NCBI GenBank assembly: GCA_905182975.1 | Contig: CAJJDM010000037.1 | Span: 231,843-295,842, forward strand | Reading direction: 5' to 3' | DNA from: Paramecium primaurelia | Taxonomy: Eukaryota > Ciliophora > Oligohymenophorea > Peniculida > Parameciidae | DNA: 64,000 nt | Shown: piece after piece, positions 34,341-47,532 of the stretch | How the letters are laid out: each line of letters opens with the position of its first letter | How positions within the stretch are numbered: position 1 is the stretch's first letter | Notes under the pieces: generated by a model | The model's database searches: none | Seen by the model: the letters and a program-made list of their open reading frames with translations, nothing else | What the model was told of the DNA's origin: nothing | Program-made: the position numbers and the translations under genes

Positions 34341-36034
34341 TCACATCATTGATTTAAAAATTTTTGATAATAACTTTATTTTCCAATTAATTTTGATTTC
34401 ATTATCTTTAATTATTTCTTCCTTTGTTATTTTTTCAGCATAATTTAATAAGTAATTTTATTCTTTTTTTAAATCTTATTTAAACATAGGACATTGAGTA
34501 AAAATATAAGCTTATATTTCATTATCTCTTTTTTCTGATCTTACAGCATAATTAGAACTACCTATAATTGTCATTGTAGAACCATCTTAAAGTTCAGCCC
34601 AAAACCCTTTAGTATGAAATGTCCAACCATTTCTTTTGTATTCGAATATTGGTTTATCAATATCCAATTCAAAATAACGATATAAAATAGGAATAAATGA
34701 TTTAGCTTTACCAGCCTTATGAAATCCATTTGCTCCTGGACTAGCAGTAATAAATTTAATATCAGTCTTGCAATTATTCACAAAATTAATAATAGTTTTA
34801 GTAAAATTCATATATCCAGATGCCAAAGTAACAGCTTAATAAAATATAAATTTAATATACATGTAAATTAATCTAAATTTTCTAGAATTTTCATAAAAAC
34901 TAATTTGTCCTCATCAGTTTATAAATATGGAATATGTAGAGTAATTAATACTGTGCATTCCTCTCCCTCATCTAATTCTCTTTCCTCATCTTTATAAAGG
35001 GCTTTCTCTAATCTATTAATAATGTTTTGAACATCTCCCTTATTGAAACTCTTATTCAATCTTCACTATGATTAATACTAAATTTACATTAATTTTGCTT
35101 ATTCTTTTCTTTCTTATATTTTCTATTCTACAATTAAATCCCTTTCATAAAATTATAACATTTCTTCTTTAGATAATTCTTCTTCTTATTCTTATTCTTA
35201 TTTTATATTATTATCATTATCCTCTTCTTGCTTTTATACTTTTTCTTATTACTATTCTTAATATTCTTCATCATCACTTTTAATTTCAGCTGCTTCTTTA
35301 TAACTAAATTTGAAGATCTTCCAAGTTTAATGGAATTCTTTAAAATATTATTATCTCTTAAAAGGTTGAGCTCTTAAAGGATCAAATTTAGAATTTGAAT
35401 CAAAATCCACATAATAAGCATGTTATAATAATGCTGATTATGCATCATCTAAATAATCTGCTAATTCATTAGCTTCATGAAATACCATATATCTATCTTA
35501 TCTATTAATAAAGTACTGTTCTTATAAATTAGCTATATATTTAATTATTAAATTACCTCCTGTTAAAATTACTCGATTATCAAAGATATACCATTTCATA
35601 TGATGAACATTGAAAATTTCTCTAGCTGCAGATTCTTCAAGCATATTAGCAAATTGAGGGAGGAATGGATGTCTCATTAATCCAAGTTTCATATTATTAG
35701 AGTATAAATTTTGCATTCTTAAGTAAAGATAATGATCAATAGGAGTCTAATGATTTTTCTTATCTCTTCTTGTCCCTCTATAATAGTCCATCAATAAAGA
35801 AATCCTTAACTATTCAAATCTTCTTTATTAATTAGATAAACTCTCTATTAAAAATTCTTCCATATTTCCATTTCCAATATATAATGTACTCCATACTATT
35901 CTCTTTTAAGCATTTTTTATTCCTTTATGTAAATTCACATAAAAGTCTACAGGATCTTTTAGTATTTCAATCTATGCTGTATTTAACTTAAAAAATGGCT
36001 TATGAAACTTTAAATTATTTAACAATTAATTCAT
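34341..36034 (-). CDS. PGS1: Phosphatidylglycerophosphate synthase (PGS1, PLD superfamily)
   Basis: MNQLLNNLKFHKPFFKLNTA leads into two phospholipase-D half-sites. The first is NVHHMKWYIFDNRVILTGGN (HxK) and the second is RNGWTFHTKGFWAEL (HxK) followed by MTIIGSSNYAVRSEKRDNE. The spacing and GWT(Y/F)HxKG(F/L)W signature are those of PGS1, which makes phosphatidylglycerophosphate for cardiolipin in mitochondria. An acidic, glutamine-rich insert lies between the sites (about 35080-35280). The C-terminus KIFKSMM is followed by TGA. Introns near 35540 and 34840-34870 are needed. Confidence 0.85.
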
Positions 36035-36336
36035 TAATTATAATTTATATTCAAAATTTATTTTTTCATAAAAGAGATCAATTATTAGCTTAAACTTAAT
36101 TTTGAAATCTAATCAAATTAAGTAAAAAATAAGAAGTTAAAATTTTATATTATTGTAACTAGATGTGCATTATTAAACAATAATTTATAAGTATTGATTA
36201 ATTTAATGATTTCTAGTATATATTATTTAACTCTATGATCGTTGAATTAATAAATATTAAATATGAATATTCTATAGATTATAAAGAACAGAATTGATCA
36301 TTAAATTTATATTAAATAATTTAACTGAGTACAACA
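36035..36336. other. AT-rich divergent intergenic region, no gene seen
   Basis: Spacer between the divergent PGS1 and 36337 genes; presumably promoters. Confidence 0.5.
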
Positions 36337-36633
36337 ATGAATAATATCAATTCTAGAAAGTACTTCAAAGTAGGAAACAGGAAACCTTAATCTGTATGTC
36401 ATGAAGAAATTGTAATAAGAAAGGATTTTTAAGAAGAAGATTTGAAAGATCTTGGAAATTAACTTCAAAAGAAAATGTGCCTAAATGATAATGAATGCTT
36501 TTTCATTGAAGAAGTCCTCAACACAGATCCAGATGAACCAGAAGTATTACTTGATGAGAATATCTGTATTAATCAAGATGTCACTTTCAACCCTCAATTT
36601 TATTTAAACAATGAGAATTCAATTATAGCATGA
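36337..36633 (+). CDS. Small acidic protein, unknown
   Basis: An intronless 98-residue frame: MNNINSRKYFKVGNRKPQSV, a helical acidic part (DFQEEDLKDLGNQLQKKM) and an acidic loop (EVLNTDPDEPEVLLDE), ending NNENSIIA. GC content and codon use match neighbouring real genes better than random frames. No family recognised. Confidence 0.55.
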
Positions 36634-37162
36634 TATATTTAATTAAAATGAATGAATTAATCTCACCCATTCAAAAGGAATTCATATTTCTGATTGTTAA
36701 GAATTGAGTTCCAATCAAAATAATATCTAATTAATAGTGATAATTTAAATCATATCATTTTTTTTATAAATCTTACAGAGAGAATTCTAATTATAAAAAA
36801 TTTTGTTTAAAAAAAGAAAAAAAAAACTTAAATATTGAGTTAGAATATTAATTTTGATTTGAAATATTAAAAAAGAAAAGCAAATTTAATGATTTAATTA
36901 CTATTAATTTTCTTATAAAGAGACATTATCTTATGTCCTACTAAAATTTTGATAATATATACATAATTATTAATTTTAACAAAATAATTTTTTAATATTT
37001 CAAAATTGATTAGTTTCAATAAATTTTTATAGAGCCAAAATATTATTATAATTATATCAGTTTAGTAATGAATACAATAGTGGAATAATTAATAAAAAAT
37101 CATTAGAAAAAAAGTTAATTAATTTATAACGAATAATAATAATATCATTTATAAATATAAAA
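36634..37162. other. AT-rich intergenic region, no gene seen
   Basis: Spacer between convergent genes, with A-rich runs (for example near 36810). The last about 106 bp are included in the first copy of the repeat that begins at 37057. Confidence 0.5.
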
Positions 37163-38363
37163 TCATCTTTTCAAAAATAGCCCTTAGTAAGTTGAAATGA
37201 TAGTTTTCACTAGTTTATCATTATAAACACCATTCATTTTAATTTACATCATACTTTTTCTACAGGAAATCATAATTTCATATTCTTCTTCATTATAATC
37301 AGCTGAAGCTAAGACACTTATTTCAGTATCAGATTAGCTAATTACTTCAAATTCTGGTAATAGATTAGGAATAGAATTTTAGAATCCTGTCAAAAATGGT
37401 TTACATTAATAAAAAAATGATTAAGGTATCTATTCACAAGATTTAAAAGTTAAATATTTATTGATAGTACAAGGAATCACAAATTATATATTCTTATCCA
37501 TAAAAGATATTTAAGCTTCTTATAATATATAAGGTATTTCTTTAATAGATATTTCTAATTTAATTTACTACATTTCTCCAGGATTTAAATCACTTTTAAT
37601 TTCATCTAATACATAAGCTATTAATTATTCTATTTCTTTTAATTATAATTTGAAACCAATAAGTTTAATATTTGATTTATTTTCAATAGATAATGTAATA
37701 AATAATTTTTTGAATTTTAATTATGTTTAAGTTGTAATTTAAATCTATTCATCTTAATGTATAATTGCTTTGGAAGTAAAACAAGCTTATCTAAATCTAG
37801 TGTTAAAAATAGCTGGATTAACAGCAAATATTGTTGGATCATATTCAAGTATTGGAGGCATAATGATTTTTGATTATCTATGTGTAGTTTTTTAATTATT
37901 AGATTATTTTTAAGAGGATATATTACATGCTTATAATTCATTAATATTTCTTCTTGAATCTGATTTAGTACTTACTCCCCAAGTTTAACTTGTAACACTA
38001 TATTTTTTATCATTCATTTTTAATAATTATTCCTTCAATTATGTAATTTATCTTTTTTAACATATCATAACCTATTCATATTATACTAAATTTGATTTTT
38101 ATTTATATAATTTGAAATCCTCTAAAGTTTAAGAATTATCTTTTTCAACTTTAGTACCTTTTGCAATTTTTTATGCTAATTGAGAAATTCGAGCAGATAA
38201 TAATTTATTTTCTGTTAATAAAACATCTTTATCATGTTTAATTTTATCATACATACTATCAGATTCATCTAATTATTTACGTAAATATTCATTTTCAGCT
38301 CTTAATTTATGGCATTCAATTTCAGAGTATGAAAGTCCATATTCTATACGAAATTCAGCTATC
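37057..38363. repeat. Direct repeat copy 1 (1,307 bp), N-joined
   Basis: Bases 37057-38363 reappear from 38365, separated by a single N at 38364. The two copies look identical by eye. The repeat holds the 3' part of the adaptor-like gene. Confidence 0.95.
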
Positions 38364-40868
38364 NTCAGTTTAGTAATGAATACAATAGTGGAATAATTAA
38401 TAAAAAATCATTAGAAAAAAAGTTAATTAATTTATAACGAATAATAATAATATCATTTATAAATATAAAATCATCTTTTCAAAAATAGCCCTTAGTAAGT
38501 TGAAATGATAGTTTTCACTAGTTTATCATTATAAACACCATTCATTTTAATTTACATCATACTTTTTCTACAGGAAATCATAATTTCATATTCTTCTTCA
38601 TTATAATCAGCTGAAGCTAAGACACTTATTTCAGTATCAGATTAGCTAATTACTTCAAATTCTGGTAATAGATTAGGAATAGAATTTTAGAATCCTGTCA
38701 AAAATGGTTTACATTAATAAAAAAATGATTAAGGTATCTATTCACAAGATTTAAAAGTTAAATATTTATTGATAGTACAAGGAATCACAAATTATATATT
38801 CTTATCCATAAAAGATATTTAAGCTTCTTATAATATATAAGGTATTTCTTTAATAGATATTTCTAATTTAATTTACTACATTTCTCCAGGATTTAAATCA
38901 CTTTTAATTTCATCTAATACATAAGCTATTAATTATTCTATTTCTTTTAATTATAATTTGAAACCAATAAGTTTAATATTTGATTTATTTTCAATAGATA
39001 ATGTAATAAATAATTTTTTGAATTTTAATTATGTTTAAGTTGTAATTTAAATCTATTCATCTTAATGTATAATTGCTTTGGAAGTAAAACAAGCTTATCT
39101 AAATCTAGTGTTAAAAATAGCTGGATTAACAGCAAATATTGTTGGATCATATTCAAGTATTGGAGGCATAATGATTTTTGATTATCTATGTGTAGTTTTT
39201 TAATTATTAGATTATTTTTAAGAGGATATATTACATGCTTATAATTCATTAATATTTCTTCTTGAATCTGATTTAGTACTTACTCCCCAAGTTTAACTTG
39301 TAACACTATATTTTTTATCATTCATTTTTAATAATTATTCCTTCAATTATGTAATTTATCTTTTTTAACATATCATAACCTATTCATATTATACTAAATT
39401 TGATTTTTATTTATATAATTTGAAATCCTCTAAAGTTTAAGAATTATCTTTTTCAACTTTAGTACCTTTTGCAATTTTTTATGCTAATTGAGAAATTCGA
39501 GCAGATAATAATTTATTTTCTGTTAATAAAACATCTTTATCATGTTTAATTTTATCATACATACTATCAGATTCATCTAATTATTTACGTAAATATTCAT
39601 TTTCAGCTCTTAATTTATGGCATTCAATTTCAGAGTATGAAAGTCCATATTCTATACGAAATTCAGCTATCTAAAGGACATAGCAGTGATAATTACATTT
39701 TTTTCATATGTAGCAAGAATATATGGAGTTTTGGAAGGATAGTTTTTTTTATAATCTTCAAATAGTTTTTCATATTTCTTTTCTAAAAGTTTAAAATTAG
39801 TATCATATCGCTCTATTAATAATTATTACTCTTTAATATTTTAAGATAATAATGAATTTTAATTTTAAGTCTCAATTATTTATTTTTATAAATCTTACAT
39901 TTTTTATTGATGCATATTATTAAGATAAGTAAGTTATTAATTTTCAATTTATAATCTTTATAATTAAGTCCATTCTTCATGATCTTCCATTTTCTTTACT
40001 TCTTAATATTTTGGATCACGTTCTAGAAATAGATTAGCTAATCTTGCTTATTTATTTTTCTTTATTATATGTTTTTTGACTATTGTCTAAAATAATTCAG
40101 CAAATGATGAATATTAAGTCTAATGATATTCTTCAGGAAGATGAGATTCTAAATATCTACAAATCTCTTTTGTACTTGATCTAGAATGCTCACTTAAAAC
40201 ACTCTTTAATTACATCATCATAGATAAAGGAGGAAATGTTGAAGGCAAATTTATATGTACTTAGTTGAGATCAAAATATTGAATTTCTGGAAATTGTATA
40301 CCTAAATTGTATAATCTCTCATATGCTACACGATATAAACTTAATCTATGATGAATTTTATCTAAAGGAAACCACCTTCCCCATATCCTAATACATTCTA
40401 GAGTTACTCTCAAAAATTGATCGCCTATTGCCTGCAACTCTTTGTTACCTGAACTACTTTTGTACTCTACATACCTTAGTGGGGTTTTTGATTCCCTAAA
40501 AAATATAGTTTGCCTCTATCACAGTCTTTGGAATCATTTTAAAATAGAGCAATCTATTCCATTTTTGGGAGAACAATTTTTTACATCAAATGGATGTAAT
40601 CTTCATTAAATGTTTCAGCTAATTCTTTGTTGAACTATTATAAAAATTGTTTAGAACTCTTACTTTGAGAGTTAGTAACCTTAAAATTGGAGATTCTTCA
40701 TTATCTATCAGAAAACTAGCCAAACATTATTGAACTAATTTTATATGTGATCTTAATTATACTAAAATCTTACTTATCACCATAAAGTACTCTTAATTTG
40801 ATATCTCTAACATAAGGATAAGTTTCATAAGAACTTAAGTAAGATCGTAATTAATTTTGCAATTCCAT
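37163..40868 (-). CDS. Clathrin-adaptor-like protein (helical N-terminus, coiled coil, ear-like C-terminus); 3' part duplicated in assembly
   Basis: The start MELQNQLRSYLSSYETYPYV leads into alpha-helical solenoid sequence resembling VHS/ENTH domains (KLVQQCLASFLIDNEESPIL, FLRVTLECIRIWGRWFPLDK, FPEIQYFDL). A coiled coil follows (EWTQLQRLQIENQQLTYLNN). The C-terminus is a beta-sandwich-like part recalling adaptin appendage domains (NKSNIKLIGFKLQLKEIEQL, QQIKLEISIKEIPYIL, IPCTINKYLTF, YQCKPFLTGFQNS), ending LFLKR. The real gene ends in one copy of the repeat; reading through the N would wrongly lengthen it. Three or more introns lie near the 5' end. Role in vesicle coats is inferred. Confidence 0.55.
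38365..39671. repeat. Direct repeat copy 2 (1,307 bp), N-joined
   Basis: Offset of 1,308 from copy 1. Only this copy runs on into the rest of the gene, so copy 1 is most likely an assembly duplicate. Confidence 0.95.
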
Positions 40869-40878
40869 TAAATAAAAT

Positions 40879-41112
40879 ATGAATGAAGAGAATTTGCCAC
40901 TTATCGATAATTAAGAAGAAACTTAAGGTTACATTGAATTACTTTAATTACATAAATCATTTATTGAAGTTGATTAGCCTTCATAAACAATAAGAAGCAA
41001 ATTAATAAGTAATCCATTTATGGTTCCTATTATTTTTTTGATTCTTATTACCATAATGATGGCAGCGATGTAAATAACTGGATATTTTGATGCAACTATT
41101 ATATTGAATTGA
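40879..41112 (+). CDS. Small single-TM protein, unknown
   Basis: An intronless 77-residue frame: MNEENLPLIDNQEETQGYIE, a soluble helix (LLQLHKSFIEVDQPSQ), and a hydrophobic segment (FMVPIIFLILITIMMAAM) near the C-terminus ending ATIILN. The start codon is only 10 bp from that of the divergent adaptor-like gene. Family unknown. Confidence 0.5.
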
Positions 41113-41232
41113 TTAAATGAGAAATCTCTATAATATTGATGTATATATGAAATATGTATTTAAGTTAAACATGTTATATTAGTTATAATTTATTAACTAT
41201 AATTACAATATTGATATTAATATATTTAATTA

Positions 41233-43758
41233 TCAAAGTAATTCTGATTTGTCTTCTCCTTCTTCTATCATTGAATTAGATATTTCTTCTTAATTTTCCT
41301 TCTCATAAAATTATTAATCTTTTGAAAATTTCAATTAGAAATCAAAGAATGATGTTTACATTAAACTAAAATCTAATGCACATTCCTTCTCTAAAGTTGA
41401 AAATATATTTCTATAAAACTTTTTCAATTTTAAATATTATTCTTTTTCAATATACCACTCTTTATGACAAGAAAATACAAGGATAGGATAATTCAAATGT
41501 TATTTTGCTAAGTTAACAATTAAAAAACTTAATAATTTATATACATCCTCTTCTTCTACTTAATCTGAATTTATATAAAACATTATTCTAATTCTTTATT
41601 CTGCATTTAAACTTAAAAATTCTGGTCTTAATCTTAATAGCATTTCTAAAAATTTAATGACTTAATCAATAATAGTAAATTCTCTAATCTTTACTCCTTA
41701 ATCACTTATTTATTCTTTAAAATTTTAAAAGAAGTCATTATTTTATTCTACTTAATCTTCTTATAATTATGTGTATTAAGCTTCATTTGTTTCTATAAAT
41801 AATTATTATTTATAATTTACAATGTTTGCTTAACATTACTTGTAATCTTTAATTTACTTTATCTTTTTAAAGTAATGATTAAATAATTCTAATTTTTTAA
41901 GATGAAGCTTAATCCTTATTGGATTTCGAATACTTCACTCTTTTTTATGCATAATAATTAGCATCTCTTCTGGCTTTGAATCTATTAATATCTTCTAAAA
42001 ATGCATTATTAATCTCAAAAACTATTAATATTTTATCAGATTTAGTTTCTGACATATCACTTAAAGTTTCTTCATCATCTAATATTTATGATTATCTATC
42101 TTCTTCTCTTCTATTTATTTTCTTACCTTAAGATTATTTCTCTTTTATAAACAACTTTTATACTTATTTTAAAACCCTTTTAAATAAATATTATATATAT
42201 TACTTATTTATTTTTATATTAAGATTATCAAAATTTTAGATAAATTCTTTGTCATATTTAGTTTAATAAGGCATTTCATATATTGAAGCTTTTCTAAAAC
42301 CTTCTATAGATAATGCAATCACATATAAAGCTATGAGAATCTAAAATAGATAATGCAAAATCTCAATTATAATGCTTAATAATTATTTTTAATCCTAAAT
42401 TCTGTTATTATATATAGAATACTTCATCATCTTGGTAATTATCTAAAAATAATTAAGCAAATAAATAAGCTATATAATTGATAGAATGATGACCTGTCCT
42501 ATATTATTTATCTAAATAGCCTTGAGGTAAAACTGTTAAGATATAAAAAGCTAATGATAAGACTGAACAAGTCAAAAGACCAGGCATAGTACGCATTTAT
42601 AATGTATGATAATTCTAAATCCATTCGGCATTAAAAAATAATATAAATTACACAAATGAATATGGATAACTTAATAAAAGCAAAACTTTTCCAACATCCT
42701 CAGTAGTTTGATAATCATTTATTAATAATGCATTACCAACTGATAAAATCTTTCCACTAAAATTATTTTCCAATATACTTCTAGAAAATATTAAATTATT
42801 ATCTTAAGCTTAATCTCTCACAATAAGAATCTAAAAATGTACTATACAATAAACAATAAGTGCAGCAAAGTTATACAATTAAAAAAAGAAATTGAATCTT
42901 GAAAAAATATATGTTAATTCCAACATGGTTCTAAATATTTTTAATAGTCCAATAAATATCAAATAAGAAAATAACAAAATATGTATAGTATCTTTAAAAT
43001 CAAAAAAAGGCAATTAAAAAAATGTTTCTTATAAATATAATGGGTATTTAGCAAATTATTATTCTAATAATAAAGTTATCTAAACTTATTATTAACTATT
43101 CAAATCATAAAGTGATCCAAATATTCCAATTGATTCAGTATGATTATCAACCCATTTATTTTCAATTAATTTTGTATAAAAATCTGTGTAATTATCTGCT
43201 ATTTTTAATACACTATAATAATAGAAATCATAATATGTTTAATAATGACCATCTATTCCTATTTTTATTCCTCCAAAAGCATTTTAACTTTAAATAAACT
43301 CTGTACAATTTTCAGAAACACATTTATTAACATCTAAAGCTTAGAATTCTACTTCTTAATATTAGTCTGATCCATATTCACAATTTATAATATTAGTATT
43401 ACATTTTTAAATAGCATTTCGTGTTTAAGCTATAATTAAATTTGAAAGTGGTATATGAGATGACTTAAATTAATTTGCAAAATATTTTGGTGTGAAAACA
43501 TTCATCAAATAATTGAATGCTTCTTCAACTGTCGAACTATTACGCCAAGTACTCACTTAGAATTAAGATTTGATTTAATACAAATTTAAATATCCATTAC
43601 CTAATCCATAAGTTTCATACATCATCTAATTTTGAGATTATTATGTTACCTACCATTAATGGTATTAAGACTAGATATGATAATACTGTAATCTTCTCTA
43701 ATGTAGGAGATACAAGAATGAGTTTTATTTGTTTCAACCGTCTTTTTCCAATGATCAT
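41233..43758 (-). CDS. Polycystin-like (PKD/TRP-type) multi-pass channel
   Basis: The frame starts MIIGKRRLKQIKLILVSP, then a first TM (ITVLSYLVLIPLM), a 28-nt intron and a large extracellular part with NSSTVEEAFNYLMNVF, LSNLIIAQTRNAIQKC, IKIGIDGHYQTYYDFYYYSV and LIENKWVDNHTESIGIFGSL, which follow the polycystin domain preceding S2. Further hydrophobic segments include SYLIFIGLLKIFRTML, FAALIVYCIVHF, LLSYPYSFVQFILFFN, LLTCSVLSLAFYILTV and ILIALYVIALSIEGFRKASI (last helix, then the cytosolic tail). The tail is long, acidic and serine-rich. Cation channels of this family act in cilia. Introns in the S5-S6 region were only partly placed. Confidence 0.55.
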
Positions 43759-44874
43759 TTTTGTAAATTACTTATATTTTAAATTGAATTATTATCATTT
43801 ATAAGTAATTATATGAATAATACTAATAAATGAGATTAAATATTAATAATAAGTATTACTTAATCATAATTTTGTATCAATATAATATAGAATCAACATC
43901 TAAGTCATATATAATTATTATTTAATAAATTAGAATTAAACAAAGAGTTTACTTTTTTTAGATTATGAGTACTTTTTTACATTGCATTTAATTTTTAAAA
44001 ATATTAATTTTATTGATTATGATCTCTTTCCAAACTAATAAAATATATATATTAATATTATTTAACCCTTATTTTAAAACCTAATTATATGAACTAATTT
44101 AATTTGAATTTGATAATTGAATAATTTATTAGTAAGAATTCAATAATAATTTAGTGTTAAGAATTATAAGAATCAAATTTGTTTAATTCAAATACAATAA
44201 TTTCTTTATCTTGTTGTTTTGACAAAAAACATCATAAATGGAAATAATTATTGGATATTTATTGAAAAATAAATTGATAATTAGAGTAGATTCTTAATAG
44301 ATATATTTTATAATTTGGAATATATATTTATATAAATCTGGATTTCAACAAATTTTTAAATAAGATCTATTGAAATGATTAAGTTTATATTTCTCTCAAA
44401 TTAATTCTTACAATATTAAAAAAGAATTGAAAAGTAATATAATATTCTTAATAGAAATATAATTAAATTAATATAAATTATATATTAATGGAGTAGAGAA
44501 AAATCTATTGTAACCATTTTTATCTTTATAATTTTATCTCAATTCTATATAATATTAAGATTATTTAAGATGTCAATATAATATTTGATGATCAAATCAT
44601 TAGTATAAAAAAAAGAAAAATCAAAGTATTGTAGTTGTTAGGGTTATATAATATTCAAAGATACCTTTTTAATTATCTTGTATCCTTGAATTGATTTATG
44701 AATTGTTGAATTTAATGTCTATATATTACATTATAATATCATTGATGATTTGGATTTATAATTTATGAAATATATATTATTATATATTAATATATATATA
44801 TGTTGAAATAAGTTATTTAAATAATTTGAGGATCAAATTTTAATATTATTTTTGAATTTACCAAATAAACAATA
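43759..44874. other. About 1.1 kb AT-rich region, no gene supported
   Basis: Between divergently transcribed genes. Very AT-rich, with TA dinucleotide runs (44770-44805) and no frame that looks coding on either strand. Promoters presumably lie at both ends. Confidence 0.45.
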
Positions 44875-45725
44875 ATGTCAAATCATCCATAAGCTGCTTA
44901 ATAATCATAATAACCATAATAAGTTTCAGCTCCTTAAGCAAGACCTACTGCTCCTGTTTATCCAAATACTTATTTACCACCTACTTATTATCCAGCTTCT
45001 CCAATTAGATAGTCTTATGTGGCTCCAGTTGCTCCTATTTAATATGCACCAGTGGCCTAAGTGCCTGTTGCTCCAATTACATCTGTTCCTGTTTAATAAA
45101 TAGCCCCTGTCCAAGTTTAACCTATAGCAGTTGCCCCAGTAGCTTAAGTAAATTTGAATTGAATTTTAGCACCAAACCATTAAAGGTGAATCCAGAATTG
45201 AATATATTCCATATTAAAAAGCTGTTGTTGAATATGAAGAATAAGAAATTGTGTCTTATGTTCCAAGAGAAACAAAAGTCACCGATTATTATGCTGTTGA
45301 ATATTAAACAGAATATATCCCATAAGTATTCTAAGAAAAATACACAGGTAATAATAAAGAATTATTATTTAGAATACGTACCAGTTGATAGATATTAAGA
45401 AAGAGTGGAATATTATCCAGTTGAAAGACAGGTAGTTCATTAACAACCAACATAAGCTGTTTCAGTTGTCTAATAACCAGTCATCTAATAATCAGTTTAA
45501 TACGTTCAATAACCAGTTTAATATGTTTAATAACCAGTTTAATATGTTTAACAACCATTGATTGCATCTAGAGTTGTTCCTTAATTTGTATAACCATAAT
45601 ATGCTGTTCCTCCAATCACAAGACCATCTTAACCATAATAATAATAATCCCATTAGCCATAATAAGTTCAATCTTAATAGCCAAGGTCATAGGCAGTCCA
45701 ATAATAGTAATCACAATAACCATGA
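44875..45725 (+). CDS. Alveolin / epiplasm-like membrane-skeleton protein
   Basis: Two introns (22 and 25 nt) give 267 residues. The N-terminal third is Q/P/A/V-rich (VAPVAPIQYAPVAQVPVAPI, SVPVQQIAPVQVQP). The core is a chain of charged-valine-proline-tyrosine repeats (RIEYIPYQKAVVEYEEQEIV, SYVPRETKVTDYYAVEYQTE, EYVPVDRYQERVEYYPVERQ). The tail repeats QYVQQP. Such EYxPV and VEY repeats are typical of alveolin-type proteins that build the submembrane epiplasm of ciliates and other alveolates (family knowledge). No transmembrane segment is seen. The 3' part is duplicated after an N. Confidence 0.7.
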
Positions 45726-46294
45726 AATAACATTATACATATATACATAAAATCAATTTAAAAATTTTCTTTTATTTATTATTGTTTTTTGTATGATAGA
45801 TGATCTTTTTCTAAATAAATATTTAATTGTAGAAACTCCTAACTCTCCAAAATTATTTAACCCTTATCTTAAAATTTAAATTAATTAAGTATCTGGCTTT
45901 TATGATATTAAATAAATATTTTACTTTAATTAATTTCTTAAATACCTTTTCATGTAATCTATGAATGTGAATAATCTCAAAATTATTTAAATATAAAATA
46001 AGGGAACATATATATTCAATGTTCAATAATATTTATTTAAATAAAATCAAATTTGAATTATTAGATAAGGTTATATAAAATATTTCTCATTTATTAAATA
46101 TTAATAAAGTAAATTCGTAAATAGGGAGATTTTTCAATATTTAAGTATATATATTAGTCTTTCTTCAATATTAAAATTTTTTATATTTTGAAAACATATA
46201 TATTTATTCTTGTTTAGTATCAATAAATTATATGATTGAAGCATTTTTCATAAAAATTAAGCTATATTTTTAAAATAACTAAGATACTAAATAT
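45058..46294. repeat. Direct repeat copy 1 (1,237 bp), N-joined
   Basis: Holds the 3' part of the alveolin-like gene plus about 570 bp of flank. Followed by an N at 46295 and an apparently identical second copy. Confidence 0.95.
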
Positions 46295-46295
46295 N

Positions 46296-46963
46296 TAAGT
46301 GCCTGTTGCTCCAATTACATCTGTTCCTGTTTAATAAATAGCCCCTGTCCAAGTTTAACCTATAGCAGTTGCCCCAGTAGCTTAAGTAAATTTGAATTGA
46401 ATTTTAGCACCAAACCATTAAAGGTGAATCCAGAATTGAATATATTCCATATTAAAAAGCTGTTGTTGAATATGAAGAATAAGAAATTGTGTCTTATGTT
46501 CCAAGAGAAACAAAAGTCACCGATTATTATGCTGTTGAATATTAAACAGAATATATCCCATAAGTATTCTAAGAAAAATACACAGGTAATAATAAAGAAT
46601 TATTATTTAGAATACGTACCAGTTGATAGATATTAAGAAAGAGTGGAATATTATCCAGTTGAAAGACAGGTAGTTCATTAACAACCAACATAAGCTGTTT
46701 CAGTTGTCTAATAACCAGTCATCTAATAATCAGTTTAATACGTTCAATAACCAGTTTAATATGTTTAATAACCAGTTTAATATGTTTAACAACCATTGAT
46801 TGCATCTAGAGTTGTTCCTTAATTTGTATAACCATAATATGCTGTTCCTCCAATCACAAGACCATCTTAACCATAATAATAATAATCCCATTAGCCATAA
46901 TAAGTTCAATCTTAATAGCCAAGGTCATAGGCAGTCCAATAATAGTAATCACAATAACCATGA
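46296..46963 (+). pseudogene. Duplicated 3' fragment of the alveolin-like gene (assembly duplicate)
   Basis: Same frame, introns and stop as the gene at 44875, but beginning mid-codon after an N. It has no start and should not be counted as a gene. Confidence 0.85.
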
Positions 46964-47532
46964 AATAACATTATACATATATACATAAAATCAATTTAAA
47001 AATTTTCTTTTATTTATTATTGTTTTTTGTATGATAGATGATCTTTTTCTAAATAAATATTTAATTGTAGAAACTCCTAACTCTCCAAAATTATTTAACC
47101 CTTATCTTAAAATTTAAATTAATTAAGTATCTGGCTTTTATGATATTAAATAAATATTTTACTTTAATTAATTTCTTAAATACCTTTTCATGTAATCTAT
47201 GAATGTGAATAATCTCAAAATTATTTAAATATAAAATAAGGGAACATATATATTCAATGTTCAATAATATTTATTTAAATAAAATCAAATTTGAATTATT
47301 AGATAAGGTTATATAAAATATTTCTCATTTATTAAATATTAATAAAGTAAATTCGTAAATAGGGAGATTTTTCAATATTTAAGTATATATATTAGTCTTT
47401 CTTCAATATTAAAATTTTTTATATTTTGAAAACATATATATTTATTCTTGTTTAGTATCAATAAATTATATGATTGAAGCATTTTTCATAAAAATTAAGC
47501 TATATTTTTAAAATAACTAAGATACTAAATAT
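46296..47532. repeat. Direct repeat copy 2 (1,237 bp), N-joined
   Basis: Offset of 1,238 from copy 1. It begins inside the alveolin-like coding region, so it lacks the promoter and start codon. Confidence 0.95.
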
